64,000 nucleotides of DNA, taken from contig NZ_CP007474.1 of assembly GCF_000632845.1 (NCBI RefSeq), forward strand, positions 248,001-312,000, read 5' to 3'. Position 1 is the first letter of the stretch, and each line of letters opens with the position of its first letter. The notes beneath the pieces were generated by a model, which worked only from the letters and a program-made list of their open reading frames with translations, had not been told where the DNA came from and searched no databases. The position numbers and the translations under genes are program-made. This DNA is from Ehrlichia japonica (lineage in GTDB: Bacteria > Pseudomonadota > Alphaproteobacteria > Rickettsiales > Anaplasmataceae). Below are positions 9,002 to 19,217 of this stretch, in pieces.

Positions 9002-9304
9002 ATGAGTGATTATCAACAATTTGTAGTATTAGCTGTATTATTTATGGTAGCAATGTTAGTACTAGTAACCTTAATGGTGTTTTTTATAGAAAAACTTCTA
9101 CTTGAGGAAAGCATATCTGTGGTTAATAAACCTACAGCAGTGCAAGAACAAAAAGAAGATTCTCATAGTGAGCCTGGTAGTGATGAGTTTTTTGATGCTG
9201 TGTCTTTACAGTCTTTAATCAGTGATGAAACATCAGTTCATGAGGAGAATGCTGATTATAATACTTTTTATACAAAACATTTTTCCTTACCATTTATAAG
9301 ATAA
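9002..9304 (+). CDS. Unrecognised N-anchored small acidic protein
   Basis: This 100-aa protein is of unknown function. MSDYQQ is followed by one membrane segment (about residues 7-30) and then an acidic, Ser/Glu-rich tail (EDSHSEPGSDEFFD). I chose ATG at 9002 over an upstream TTG at 8939: it follows AAAAGTGAAG and gives the same short-acidic-N-terminus design as the genes at 2583, 3552 and 4997. The upstream version would add an unsupported hydrophobic leader. After the stop, another frame (9306-9373) reads protein-like for about 22 codons, so the gene may once have been longer. Confidence 0.65.
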   Translation: MSDYQQFVVLAVLFMVAMLVLVTLMVFFIEKLLLEESISVVNKPTAVQEQKEDSHSEPGSDEFFDAVSLQSLISDETSVHEENADYNTFYTKHFSLPFIR

Positions 9305-10109
9305 AGATGGTAGTGTTTCTCAAAAAGTTCCTACTGTTAGTTATGGTCTATTAATGGCTGTAACGCGAAACCACTAGATGGTTTTAGTTCTTTTGGGTTT
9401 TTAGGTAAAATTTAGTAGTAATAAAATACCTCTTAAAATTCATGGTACAGTGTTTTATAGTTTTAAAGTGTCTAGTATAGATGGTATTTATTGTGTTTAA
9501 TGTATTTGATTTGGAGTTTTTAAAGTAGTAATGGATATATCAGGTGTTGAACTGATGTATACATGAAAGTATAAATGGAGATATGTTGATACATGTAATA
9601 TAAGTAATGAGTTTTGTTCTATGTAGTAATGCTTACAATAAACAGGGTGTTCTTGTTGTTCAATAGGTGAGAATTAATTATAGAGGGTGTTTTACTCATC
9701 ATAGAGTTCAGCACACTAATTTTTATGTTCTTCCAAGAAAAAGATGGATGTGCATTTGTACAGTCTGAGCCTTTGATATTTTACATGTTATTATCAATTT
9801 CGTGTGAAAAATTTTAATACATATATAAGAAGGGGTATATATTGGTAAATTATAATTTTTGTTAGAAATTTTGTCGAGATTGATTCTCATTTGGTATGTA
9901 TTAAAGAAATAGTAAGTTTATTGTAGGGAATTTTTACATATAAATAGAAATTATTGTATAAATGAAATTGGTGAGTTAAGACTTGGTTTATTTTTAGAGA
10001 TTCCATCTTATGTTGGTCATCGACTGGTAAGATCTAAATGCATTAAAAAATGCTACATTTATTAATGTTGAGGAAAAGGAAGCTGAAAAAATTAGAATAT
10101 TATTGATTG
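9305..10109. other. Spacer without a gene
   Basis: These 805 bases have no supportable gene. A protein-like stretch of about 22 codons follows the 9002 gene in another frame. Bases 10025-10060 weakly resemble the 3' end of purC (TGGTAA...TGCTAC), possibly an old partial copy. Confidence 0.35.
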
Positions 10110-10838
10110 TCAATGGTTTGGTAAAGCGTTTAACTTTTGTGCTACTTCCCTGTATGCTTCTATTACATTTCCTAAGTTCAAACGATAGCGATCTTTATCA
10201 AGTTTTTTGTTGGTAGATATATCCCAAAGTCTACATGTATCAGGGCTTATTTCATCTGCTAAAAATAAGTCTGATTGTTTATTATCGTATAATCTGCCGA
10301 ATTCTAGTTTAAAATCTATTAACTTGATGCCAACATTAAAAAAAAGCTCACTAAGAATGTCGTTAATTCGAAGAGATAATGTTTTTATTCTTTCTAATTC
10401 TTGGTTTGTAATCCACTGGAAACTTAAAATGTGTCCCTCACTTACCATAGGGTCGGATAACTCATCGTTTTTATAATAAAATTCAATGATAGGCGATCTA
10501 AAAGATGTACCTTCTGCTATTTGAAATTTTTTACTAAAATTGCCAGCTGATGAATTTCGTACTACAACTTCAATTGGGATTATTGTTATTTTTTTTACTA
10601 ACTGTTCTCTTTGATTTAACAAAGATATAAAGTGTGTTTTTATACCCTTATTTGTAAGGTTTTTCATTAAGAAACTACTTATGTAATTATTTAGTATTCC
10701 TTTTTCATGTATAACATCTGCTTTCTTGTTATTGAAAGCAGTAATTTCATCTTTGAAATGTTGTATTACTTCTAAAGGATTGGATGTTGCAAAGATTATT
10801 TTCGCTTTTCCTTCGTAAATTTTTTCTTGATTTCTCAT
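10110..10838 (-). CDS. purC: Phosphoribosylaminoimidazole-succinocarboxamide synthase
   Basis: SAICAR synthetase joins CAIR and aspartate with ATP in de novo purine synthesis. The 242-aa length is standard for the bacterial monofunctional enzyme. Recognisable signatures are IYEGKAKIIF near the N-terminus, FKDEITAFNNKK, the VVRNSSAGNFSKK region (usual family form VxRNxxAGS), LIDFKLEFGR and LADEISPDTCRLWD. It is divergent from hisS across a 192-base spacer that probably carries both promoters. Retention of purine synthesis is expected in Ehrlichia, unlike Rickettsia. Confidence 0.97.
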   Translation of the reverse strand: MRNQEKIYEGKAKIIFATSNPLEVIQHFKDEITAFNNKKADVIHEKGILNNYISSFLMKNLTNKGIKTHFISLLNQREQLVKKITIIPIEVVVRNSSAGNFSKKFQIAEGTSFRSPIIEFYYKNDELSDPMVSEGHILSFQWITNQELERIKTLSLRINDILSELFFNVGIKLIDFKLEFGRLYDNKQSDLFLADEISPDTCRLWDISTNKKLDKDRYRLNLGNVIEAYREVAQKLNALPNH

Positions 10839-11030
10839 TGTATGCTTTATAAAGTCCGTTAAATTTTAATTTTATATATCTATAATTAGTTTAGCAATTA
10901 GCTTTTTAAATTTAAAATAAATGTACGGTATTATCGTTATTATTTTAGAATATTTAATATATAAGTTGATTAATGTAGATAACTATAGTTCAAGTTGTGG
11001 TATGAATGGATTGATAGAAGGTAAGATTTT

Positions 11031-12272
11031 ATGCAACGTAATAAATTAAGAGAAGTAAGAGGGACTAAAGATTTATTAGGTGTTGAACTTTATAAATTTC
11101 AATATATACATCGTTTGTCTCAATTAATAGCAAGTAGGTATGGGTTTATAGCTGTTGATACTCCAATTATTGAATTTACTGAAGTGTTTACTAAGACTTT
11201 AGGTGATGATTCAGATATTGTGACAAAGGAAATGTATAACTTTCAGGATAAGAGTGGTGAGAATATTACATTAAGACCAGAATTTACATCGGCTATTGTA
11301 AGGGTATTAATTAATAAAAATTTAGTTGTTCCTATAAAGTTGTTTTCTAGTGGTCCAGTATTTCGTTATGAGCGACCTCAGAAATGTCGTCAAAGGCAGT
11401 TTCACCAAGTGAATTTTGAGTTCTTTGGAAGTGATCTGCCTCTTGCAGATGTTGAGATGATAGCATTAGGCTATAATATTTTAAGCGAATTGAATTTATT
11501 GGATAATATCACGTTAGAAATTAATTTTTTAGGAGATAAAGAAACTATGAACTCATATAGGCTTAGTCTTATAGAGTATTTAAATAAGTATAAAAAGGAT
11601 TTATCAGAAGACAGTCAACATAGGCTTGTTATAAATCCTCTAAGAATATTAGATTCAAAAGCACCGGAAGATCGAGAAATTTTATTGAATGCTCCTAGTA
11701 TTTCTCATTTCTATAATAAATATTCTAATGATTTTTTCATGGAGGTTCTAAGCGGATTAAATGAACTTTGTATCCCTTATAAGATAAATCATAATATAGT
11801 CAGAGGTTTAGATTATTATTGTAATACGGTGTTTGAATTTACAACGTCTAAATTAGGATCGCAAAATGCGGTTGTTGCTGGTGGTAGATACGATGGATTA
11901 GTAAAATTTATGGGAGGAAATGATACACCTGCTATCGGTTTTGCTATGGGAATTGAGAGAGTTAGTGCATTGATAGATTATGAACATCAGGAACCAAGAA
12001 GTGTAGTATTGATACCTATAGGGAAGGATGCAATGTCTCATGCCTTGAGACTTGCTTATGAGTTGCGTTGTAAGGGTATTTCTGTAAATTGGAGCTATAA
12101 AAATACTAGTTTAAAGAATTCATTAAGAAAAATTGATGATAATAGTATAGTCTTAATTTTTGGGGATGAAGAGCTTGAAAATGATACCATAAAAGTAAAA
12201 GACATGAAGACTGGTGAACAGCAGGAAATAATTAAATGTGATTTACTAGATCTATTATATAAAAAAATTTAA
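11031..12272 (+). CDS. hisS: Histidyl-tRNA synthetase
   Basis: This class II synthetase charges tRNA-His. The 413-aa protein shows motif 1 (DTPIIEFTEVF), motif 2 (FRYERPQKCRQRQFHQ), the His-specific GLDYYCNTVFEF, AGGRYDGL, and motif 3 (GFAMGIER), then an anticodon-binding domain of about 85 residues. ATG at 11031 follows GAAGGTAAG. A stem-loop (inner arms ACTTTAT/ATAAAGT, 12285-12301) lies directly after the stop, without a T-run. Confidence 0.97.
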   Translation: MQRNKLREVRGTKDLLGVELYKFQYIHRLSQLIASRYGFIAVDTPIIEFTEVFTKTLGDDSDIVTKEMYNFQDKSGENITLRPEFTSAIVRVLINKNLVVPIKLFSSGPVFRYERPQKCRQRQFHQVNFEFFGSDLPLADVEMIALGYNILSELNLLDNITLEINFLGDKETMNSYRLSLIEYLNKYKKDLSEDSQHRLVINPLRILDSKAPEDREILLNAPSISHFYNKYSNDFFMEVLSGLNELCIPYKINHNIVRGLDYYCNTVFEFTTSKLGSQNAVVAGGRYDGLVKFMGGNDTPAIGFAMGIERVSALIDYEHQEPRSVVLIPIGKDAMSHALRLAYELRCKGISVNWSYKNTSLKNSLRKIDDNSIVLIFGDEELENDTIKVKDMKTGEQQEIIKCDLLDLLYKKI

Positions 12273-12310
12273 TAATAGTTATTAACTTTATTATATAAAG
12301 TGTTATTATT
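12271..12310 (+). terminator. Possible stem-loop at hisS 3' end
   Basis: The inner stem ACTTTAT / ATAAAGT has a 3-base loop (12285-12301). It is flanked by AATAATA and TATTATT, which can pair outside an internal loop. No T-run follows, so termination is uncertain; it may stabilise the transcript. Confidence 0.3.
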
Positions 12311-12502
12311 GAATAACTTAAGATTAATAAATTTGCTTTTAAGAAATTCAAGAAATTCAAGCGTGTTAGTAATAGTTAAAACAAGGTTATTCTTTAGATA
12401 GAAGTTTAATAGTGTATTATTTATGATTAAGATTAGAAACAGGAGATCATTTTTATATTTTTAAGATAGAATATTTGTTGCATTTAGAAGGGTAGATAGG
12501 TC

Positions 12503-15500
12503 ATGTTAACTGGTAAATTTAAATGGGATGCTTTTATTAATTATGAAAAAAGTCACATAGCATCTTTTTTAAAAAATCTGGGGTTCAGTGATGTAGAGGT
12601 ATTAGTATTTCTATGTGTTCAAAAATCTTTCCATCAAAATGCTGCTTCTCATCTTATATTTTCTAAAGGGAAAGACTGTAAAGTTTATAGTAATAAGCAT
12701 ATAGAATTTAATCTTAATGCTATTGATCGTCGGAATTATCTACCTTACTTAGGTATATCAGAGAAATTGGGTAGGGGTGATATACTTAACTTAGCAAGTG
12801 AAGGGCAGCTATGGACTACTCAGATGTATGCACTACTTCGTGTTTGTGCTTGTGCTGCCCAATATATACTTTCTGGAAAATCTTGTACTGATGAAGAAAT
12901 AGTAGAAAAATTGCTAGATAATGTTAGGCAAGTTTCTGATTGTGTTATGGGTCACGACGCGGAATGTCAGGACAGTAATGAATTATTAGAAAATAAATCA
13001 TTAGAAGATTTTCGGAGATTTAGTTATGTAGTTCTAGGAGAAGATCATCTAACATTACCTGATATGCTAGCTAGTCTTGTAAGGTATGTTAGAAGTCAAT
13101 ATTCACTAACTATACAAGATCTAGAAGAAACATGCAGCCAACATGTACTTATTAGGGTAGTTGTTCTTGTTATATATAAAGCTGCTATTAATCAGTTTGT
13201 ATCCATTAATTCTGGAGTATTAAGTGATAAATGTAAAGTTCAGATTTTTCCTATGCTCACTAAGTTTATGTGTGATGATACAAATAAATTGCCTATATCT
13301 TGCAGAAATCATCTTGGTATAGATGAGGATTCAGTACTTCTTATTTTTTATAGAGATTTATTTTCTGTATTACATTATGGTGACGTATATGACTATTATG
13401 AATCTGAAAATTATCTAATTGCAGCTACTGTCAATGATATATGTACAGCAGTAGGAAGGTCATTAACTGTTGTTGTTAATCCTGGTGAGGGATATAACCC
13501 GTACTATAGTTATATGACTAATTTTGTTTTTTATGACACTATGTTAGCAGTTAGTGAAGTATTAAAAGATAGTAATCTGGAGTCAACAGTACTGTTTGAA
13601 CATGTGATGCTGATGTATAAGACATTGCTAGCAGAGAAATCAGAAGATGTCCTATTCCATTTATTTTTGACGCCCTTAGGTATTTTCAGGTTTTGCTATG
13701 ATGATGAAGAAGGTAAAACTAAGGTTGGGGTTGAACTTGTACTTGAGTTATTATTTACGTGTTACCATGCTGCTTTTATAAAAGGAGATTTCATTGATAA
13801 TGTTAAGATATTTTTTGATAAATGTTATGATAAATTATGTACAATTGGTGCTTCTGTGTCACAATCTTCTAGGTGTAAGTACATCGAGGCATTTTCCTCA
13901 TATGAAGCATGTAAGCAAGAGCTGGGTAGCTTATATGGGTATAAGCAGGGTAATTTCTCAGATATTAAGTATAATAAAAGGCAATTGTTTACATTAGTCC
14001 AACATTTATTGTTAGATAAAGTTAATGGAGAACAGGTTGAAAAATCAAATTTAACATATAGTGTCTTTATTGAATGCAAGCCGGTGGATGAAGTAAAAGC
14101 TCAACAGGCAGCAATGATGCTATGTCAGGCATTCAAAAAATCTAAAGGTGTTATAGATGATTGTTCGGTGAGAGGTGTAGCTGGACTGTTAATGATAGTG
14201 CTTTTTGGTAATTTTTTGGAAAGAAACATCGTATTAAGATTGTTGGATGTTTTTCATATAGCTTGTAGAAAATCTAAAGAATGTGGTATCCATCAAAAGA
14301 AGCAGCTTGTAGAAGATTTTATAAATTATTGTGGTGTTGTCTTAAATTTGTTGAAAAATCTAGAGAATAGGCTACCTTTTTCTTTTTCTATGGAAGAGGT
14401 GTGGAATTTAGACTCTAGTGATTCTGCAGTATATTATCAACTGCTGCATATGGTTGACTGTTGTGCAGATGAATTAGGCATATCTTCAAGTGATCTTGAA
14501 CAGGCACGTAATATCCCATATGATTTAAGTTTGTCTGAAATGTTGTGTGGCATTCCAATATTATCAGAAGGACAATCTAGTCCAGACAGACAAGTTAATC
14601 CTTGTAGTAGTTTCGATCGAACACAATGCTTGTTATCAATGCAGTTATTATCATCTTATGTTTGTTTATATAATCCAGATAGGGTTGCAAGTGATTTATT
14701 ATCTGGGAACGTACATTTACCAAGTTTCTTGTTGGGTAGCATTCTTACCTATCCTCCATTAGTGAGTTATTTTGTTAGTTTATGTCGTGAGTATACATCA
14801 ATAAAAAACTATCCAGTAGAAGAAAAAGTTTCTGAAATTCTTAAGTTGCTTTGCAGTAAAGAAGAATTGTGTAAGCCAGCTAGTTGTGAAGCTGTAAGTA
14901 ATATGGGTGCTGAAGAGAGTAGTTATGTTACAGAACAGATTATTATGGCATTAATTACAGAAAATGGTAATAGTAATCTTGATGAAGGACTTTTTAAAAA
15001 TGCATGTTTGAGGATCATAAAATTAAGAGGGTTAGGACAGAATAATGTAGACCTATATCTTAAATTAGCCAGACGTTTTTCTGCGGATCCAGGTCAATAT
15101 AGTATAGATTATGAATTGTTATCTAAAGTCTTGCTTTCAGAAGATAATACTGAATTAACAAATACTTCTGAGGATAGTTCATGTTCTCAGTCTCTGCTTG
15201 TTCAGACTGATCTAGATATGAAGCATGATGGTAATAATAATATGTGTGATGAAGCAGAACGTGATTGCCCTACAGAAGATGATGATATTGAGGTAGGAGC
15301 GGAAAATTTAATTATAGACAGTGAAGCAGGTGTTGGTCAGAAATCCGAAAACATTGGTTTACCACATACTAGGTTACAGTCAAATATTAATGAAGTTGAA
15401 GAGTCTAAAGTGCATGATAGAAAATCACAGTTTGATTCTGAATTTTGTGATCAAACTTTAGATAAGGAGAAAAAAAGTCAGGCTAGACAACTCTCTACAT

Positions 15501-15832
15501 TGCAATTGCACAAAAAAAGAAGGCATTGTATAAATGCGGCGGTAACAATTATGGCATCTACTTTTACTGTATTAATATGCGTAGCTTTTACATGTCAAAT
15601 GAGTGGGAAGTTACTTATAGGATGTATAGCTTTAGCTATGATTTGTTTAAGTTTATCAATAATGTTTTGTTTGACTGCAGCCATAGATACTCATGAGTTA
15701 GCAGAAAGAAATCATGAGGAGACCAATATACAACCTGTATTAAACAACAGTATAACTGAAATACAGGAACTAGATTCTATAGTAGACTCATGTAAAACTA
15801 CAGAGCATAGAAGAGAAGCAGTATCCAAATAA
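12503..15832 (+). CDS. Unrecognised 1109-aa protein with two C-terminal membrane segments
   Basis: I do not recognise this family. The first ~880 residues are mostly helical, Leu/Cys-rich and not obviously repetitive, resembling a large alpha-solenoid-like soluble region. Residues ~880-1010 are acidic and low complexity (DEAERDCPTEDDDIEVG). Then come a basic patch (HKKRRH), two adjacent membrane segments at about 1013-1060, and a short polar tail. ATG at 12503 follows GGTAGATAGG. It could be an envelope or secreted host-interacting protein; this is inference from size and lineage restriction only. It is convergent with dsb, 43 bases away. Confidence 0.85.
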   Translation: MLTGKFKWDAFINYEKSHIASFLKNLGFSDVEVLVFLCVQKSFHQNAASHLIFSKGKDCKVYSNKHIEFNLNAIDRRNYLPYLGISEKLGRGDILNLASEGQLWTTQMYALLRVCACAAQYILSGKSCTDEEIVEKLLDNVRQVSDCVMGHDAECQDSNELLENKSLEDFRRFSYVVLGEDHLTLPDMLASLVRYVRSQYSLTIQDLEETCSQHVLIRVVVLVIYKAAINQFVSINSGVLSDKCKVQIFPMLTKFMCDDTNKLPISCRNHLGIDEDSVLLIFYRDLFSVLHYGDVYDYYESENYLIAATVNDICTAVGRSLTVVVNPGEGYNPYYSYMTNFVFYDTMLAVSEVLKDSNLESTVLFEHVMLMYKTLLAEKSEDVLFHLFLTPLGIFRFCYDDEEGKTKVGVELVLELLFTCYHAAFIKGDFIDNVKIFFDKCYDKLCTIGASVSQSSRCKYIEAFSSYEACKQELGSLYGYKQGNFSDIKYNKRQLFTLVQHLLLDKVNGEQVEKSNLTYSVFIECKPVDEVKAQQAAMMLCQAFKKSKGVIDDCSVRGVAGLLMIVLFGNFLERNIVLRLLDVFHIACRKSKECGIHQKKQLVEDFINYCGVVLNLLKNLENRLPFSFSMEEVWNLDSSDSAVYYQLLHMVDCCADELGISSSDLEQARNIPYDLSLSEMLCGIPILSEGQSSPDRQVNPCSSFDRTQCLLSMQLLSSYVCLYNPDRVASDLLSGNVHLPSFLLGSILTYPPLVSYFVSLCREYTSIKNYPVEEKVSEILKLLCSKEELCKPASCEAVSNMGAEESSYVTEQIIMALITENGNSNLDEGLFKNACLRIIKLRGLGQNNVDLYLKLARRFSADPGQYSIDYELLSKVLLSEDNTELTNTSEDSSCSQSLLVQTDLDMKHDGNNNMCDEAERDCPTEDDDIEVGAENLIIDSEAGVGQKSENIGLPHTRLQSNINEVEESKVHDRKSQFDSEFCDQTLDKEKKSQARQLSTLQLHKKRRHCINAAVTIMASTFTVLICVAFTCQMSGKLLIGCIALAMICLSLSIMFCLTAAIDTHELAERNHEETNIQPVLNNSITEIQELDSIVDSCKTTEHRREAVSK

Positions 15833-15875
15833 GAAATCCTCCTCACAAATCTATTCCACTTTTTCCTCTCTAATT

Positions 15876-16616
15876 TTACCTTTGCTCGTCTATCTTACTT
15901 CTTAAAGTAGATATATCAGCTGCTCCACCGATAAATGTATCTCCTATTATAATGGCAGGAGTGCCTCTTATGTTCATATTCTCAGCTAACTTCCTGGTGG
16001 ATTGTATCATTTTTTCTATAGTATTAGAATTCTTAGCTAGTGAAATTTTGAAATCTTCTTCAGCAATGCCTATTGATTTAACTATATTTAGTATAGATTC
16101 ATCACTAAATTGTTGCTTATGGCTCAACGCTGCATAATAGAACTCTAGATACTTACTTGGATCTATCAAATGTATAGCTAATGCTGCCTGGACAGCTTTT
16201 AACGATGCCTCACCGAGTATAGGGAAATCCCTAAATATCACACGTACTTTACCATCCTGTACTATTTGTTTCATATCTTCAGACATCATCTTACAATAGC
16301 CACAAGAATAGTCAAAGAATTCTATAAATACAACGTTACTGTCTTTATTTCCAGCCGAAGGATATGAAGCATCCTCAAGTTCAGATTTGTATTTTTTTAT
16401 ATTTTCACTCATTTCTTCATTTTCTATTCGTGCTTGTCCTCTAGTAAGTAGATCAATCACTTTTTGAGGATAATTGGTGATGTATTCTTCAATGATTGAG
16501 ACAATTGTATCTTTTTCTAGATTAACTTTGCCAGGTTTACTAGACAACCAATTGTTTATTAATGGAAAGCTTGCTACTAGCACTACTAAACTTAATAAAA
16601 ATACAATCCTTAGCAT
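15876..16616 (-). CDS. dsb: Thiol-disulfide oxidoreductase, ehrlichial Dsb (DsbA/Com1-like)
   Basis: This periplasmic enzyme forms or shuffles disulfides in exported proteins. The 246-aa protein has an N-terminal hydrophobic signal (MLRIVFLLSLVVLVASF), then a helical region and a thioredoxin-like domain with active site CGYC at Cys105/Cys108 and the cis-Pro loop RGTPAIIIG. CGYC is the active site I recall for the immunoreactive Dsb of E. chaffeensis and E. canis. I chose ATG at 16616 (second of two ATGs), six bases after AGGA. The longer frame, up to 16772, adds an unlikely hydrophobic leader. It is convergent with the 1109-aa gene. Confidence 0.93.
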   Translation of the reverse strand: MLRIVFLLSLVVLVASFPLINNWLSSKPGKVNLEKDTIVSIIEEYITNYPQKVIDLLTRGQARIENEEMSENIKKYKSELEDASYPSAGNKDSNVVFIEFFDYSCGYCKMMSEDMKQIVQDGKVRVIFRDFPILGEASLKAVQAALAIHLIDPSKYLEFYYAALSHKQQFSDESILNIVKSIGIAEEDFKISLAKNSNTIEKMIQSTRKLAENMNIRGTPAIIIGDTFIGGAADISTLRSKIDEQR

Positions 16617-16933
16617 CATTAATCCTAAAAAATATAGAATGTTAAATCTACTATAAGTTTCTAGTGAAGTCAATAAGAGAAATAACTGATAATATATCCT
16701 AAGTATATGATATATTTTAATGTTTGTGTTTTTAGTGGTTATACGTGTAAATTGTAATGTGAAAAACTGCATATATGAAACTGGAAGTGTATGTATTAAA
16801 GTGACTTATAATGTCAGTCTTATACTAAAATTACATAATGAATATATGTAATTTTTATATAGATTTATATAACTCTGTAAGGAGAAATCCTGATTGTTGT
16901 TTATAATGTTGAAAATATATTCATAGGTTTATA

Positions 16934-17968
16934 ATGAAAGTTACTAATGATACTAAACAAGTATGTATTAGTGTAAAAATTTGGTTATGTGTATGTTGTA
17001 TAGGCATATTGCTGATGGTATTAGTTGGAGGGGTAACACGTCTTACTCATTCTGGTCTATCGATTACCGAATGGAATCCTATTATTGGAATATTTCCACC
17101 AGGTAGCGAAAAAGCATGGATCAGAGAGAAAATGAAATATATGGCTACTCCAGAATTTGAATATCTTAATTCTAATATTACACTTCAAGAATTTAAAAAA
17201 TTATATTTAATAGAATACTTTCATCGATTACTTGGAAGGATTGTTGGATTAATATTTTTAATCCCGTTTTTATATTTTACATATAAGAAAAAACTTAACA
17301 AAAATCTGATAATAAATTTTATAATTATTTGTTTGTTAATACTGTTTCAAGGAGTTATGGGATGGCTTATGGTAAAGAGTGGATTGATTGATCGTCCTCA
17401 TGTAAGTCATTATAAATTAACAATGCATTTATTATTAGCATTATTGATTTTCTACCTTCTATGGCGACAATTTTTATTGTCTGTTACTTCTAAAGTAACT
17501 TGCAGGATTAAAGCCGATGGGACATTAATTTTTTCTGTGATTAGTATGTTGATTGTGATTCAAATAACATTTGGATCATTAGTTGCTGGATTAAATGCTG
17601 GATTATTGTATAAAACTATTCCTTTTTTGGGAGGAAAGTTAATGTTAGACGATTTATTACTAATGAAGCCACTATGGTATAATATAATTGATAATCCTGT
17701 TACAGTACAATTTATGCATGAAGTCATGGCAACCCTTATTTTAGTTATTATTGTTACAACTTTGTTAAAATTGAAATTGAATTTTGTATCAGCATATTTA
17801 TTGCTGATATGTTTGTTTATTCAGTTAACATTGGGAATACTAACATTTATATATAATGTTCCTATAGTTATTGCTTCTTTACATCAAGTTACAGCTTTCA
17901 TTTTATTTGCTATTAATACTTACTTATTGCATTGTATGAAATTGTCCAAGTTACAATGTATTCGATAA
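16934..17968 (+). CDS. ctaA: Haem A synthase (CtaA/COX15)
   Basis: It oxidises haem O to haem A for the aa3-type cytochrome c oxidase in the inner membrane. The 344-aa protein has about eight membrane segments. Family signatures are [18 protein letters not shown] near residue 35 and conserved histidines in [30 protein letters not shown] and SLHQVTA, which ligate haem in this family. This is the alphaproteobacterial/mitochondrial type. It stands alone, away from the oxidase genes. Confidence 0.95.
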   Translation: MKVTNDTKQVCISVKIWLCVCCIGILLMVLVGGVTRLTHSGLSITEWNPIIGIFPPGSEKAWIREKMKYMATPEFEYLNSNITLQEFKKLYLIEYFHRLLGRIVGLIFLIPFLYFTYKKKLNKNLIINFIIICLLILFQGVMGWLMVKSGLIDRPHVSHYKLTMHLLLALLIFYLLWRQFLLSVTSKVTCRIKADGTLIFSVISMLIVIQITFGSLVAGLNAGLLYKTIPFLGGKLMLDDLLLMKPLWYNIIDNPVTVQFMHEVMATLILVIIVTTLLKLKLNFVSAYLLLICLFIQLTLGILTFIYNVPIVIASLHQVTAFILFAINTYLLHCMKLSKLQCIR

Positions 17969-18303
17969 AGGGTTTATTATCTTAATAAATGATGTATGGG
18001 GATATTTTGTAGTTTTTGGTATGTGTATATCTCATGTATGTAGGCAAGCTGTTGTATGTACAGTGTGAATGTTATTTATACTTCTTCAATTTATTATACT
18101 ATAATAAATTTAGGATTTTTGGAATGAATAATGTTAGGGTTCTTTGTATTGAAAAAGTCAGCATAAGATATATGAATATGCATTCCATTTAGATATGTCT
18201 AAATGTTTATTGAGAGTTATAGACATATAATCAAGTGGTGATTATGTATTTAGGATATGGCATAATGCTATAAACGGTTTGTTAATTAATGTTTTGAGAT
18301 AAA
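17969..18303. other. Spacer without a gene
   Basis: These 335 bases between convergent ctaA and ccmA contain no gene. A short inverted repeat (TTTATT...AATAAA, near 17973-17989) follows ctaA and resembles one at 39945-39970. Confidence 0.4.
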
Positions 18304-18957
18304 TTAGTATAGATAGGTATCATATTGCAAGCAATTGGGGTGCTGATTTTTAAAAATTTCAAGATTGATAACTTGGCATTCTCCATACATTTCTGCTTTA
18401 CTATGGTCAGATATAATTACAATACTATTTTTTTGTTTTAATCTTGTGGAAATTAGCTCTAGTACTAATTCTTTTGTATGGATATCAAGATGAACAAAAG
18501 GCTCATCTATAACCCATATGTTGGTGTTGTATATTAATAACCTTGATAATGCAACTCTCCTTTTCCAACCAGATGATAAGTCCTTATATTTTATATCTAA
18601 TACTAATTGTAATTTAAAGAAACATATTGTAGCTGCTATTAACTCATGATTATTTTTTAAATTGGCCCATAGTTGTATATTTTCTAGTACAGTAAGATTT
18701 TCACTACAAAAATTTTTGTGTCCTATGTAAGTGAGAGATGTAAAATATGTGTTGGAGTCGTGGATATTTTCTCCATCGTATTTTACACTTCCATGCGTTA
18801 TAGGAATTAGTCCTGCAAATAATCTCAGTAAACTTGTTTTGCCGCTGCCGTTATTTCCTATAACTAATGTTAGTAAGTTTTGTTGTGTACTGAAATTTAG
18901 CTGAGAAAATAAACATCTGTTGTTCCTAATACAGGCAAGATCAGTACATTCTAGCAT
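18304..18957 (-). CDS. ccmA: Cytochrome c biogenesis ATP-binding protein CcmA
   Basis: This is the ATPase of the CcmABCD haem-handling transporter of system I cytochrome c maturation. The 217-aa single ABC domain shows Walker A (GNNGSGKTS, about residue 33), a signature loop of the CcmA type (LSSGWKRRVALSRLL), Walker B (WVIDEPFVHLD) and the switch His (IISDHS). The small size and SGWKRR-like signature favour CcmA over other ABC proteins. CcmC is also in this window, about 30 kb away, so the system is dispersed. Confidence 0.88.
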   Translation of the reverse strand: MLECTDLACIRNNRCLFSQLNFSTQQNLLTLVIGNNGSGKTSLLRLFAGLIPITHGSVKYDGENIHDSNTYFTSLTYIGHKNFCSENLTVLENIQLWANLKNNHELIAATICFFKLQLVLDIKYKDLSSGWKRRVALSRLLIYNTNIWVIDEPFVHLDIHTKELVLELISTRLKQKNSIVIISDHSKAEMYGECQVINLEIFKNQHPNCLQYDTYLY

Positions 18958-19217
18958 ATTTTTTTACGTAAATGTAACTTAAAGGTTACACTTATACTTC
19001 CAATAGTAGATTTTTGCAAGTAGATTAATTATACAAGTGACATTAGTATACATATAGTTATTTATGTAAGTGCTATTAATTTAATTAGACTATCATCTTA
19101 AAGGTGCTGTTATCACTCATGATAAGATGCTAGATATAATAATCAAAATTAGAACATCTGCAAAAAATATAGATTACTATTAATGTGTTAGTGTAGCTTT
19201 TCTGTTGAACATAATTC

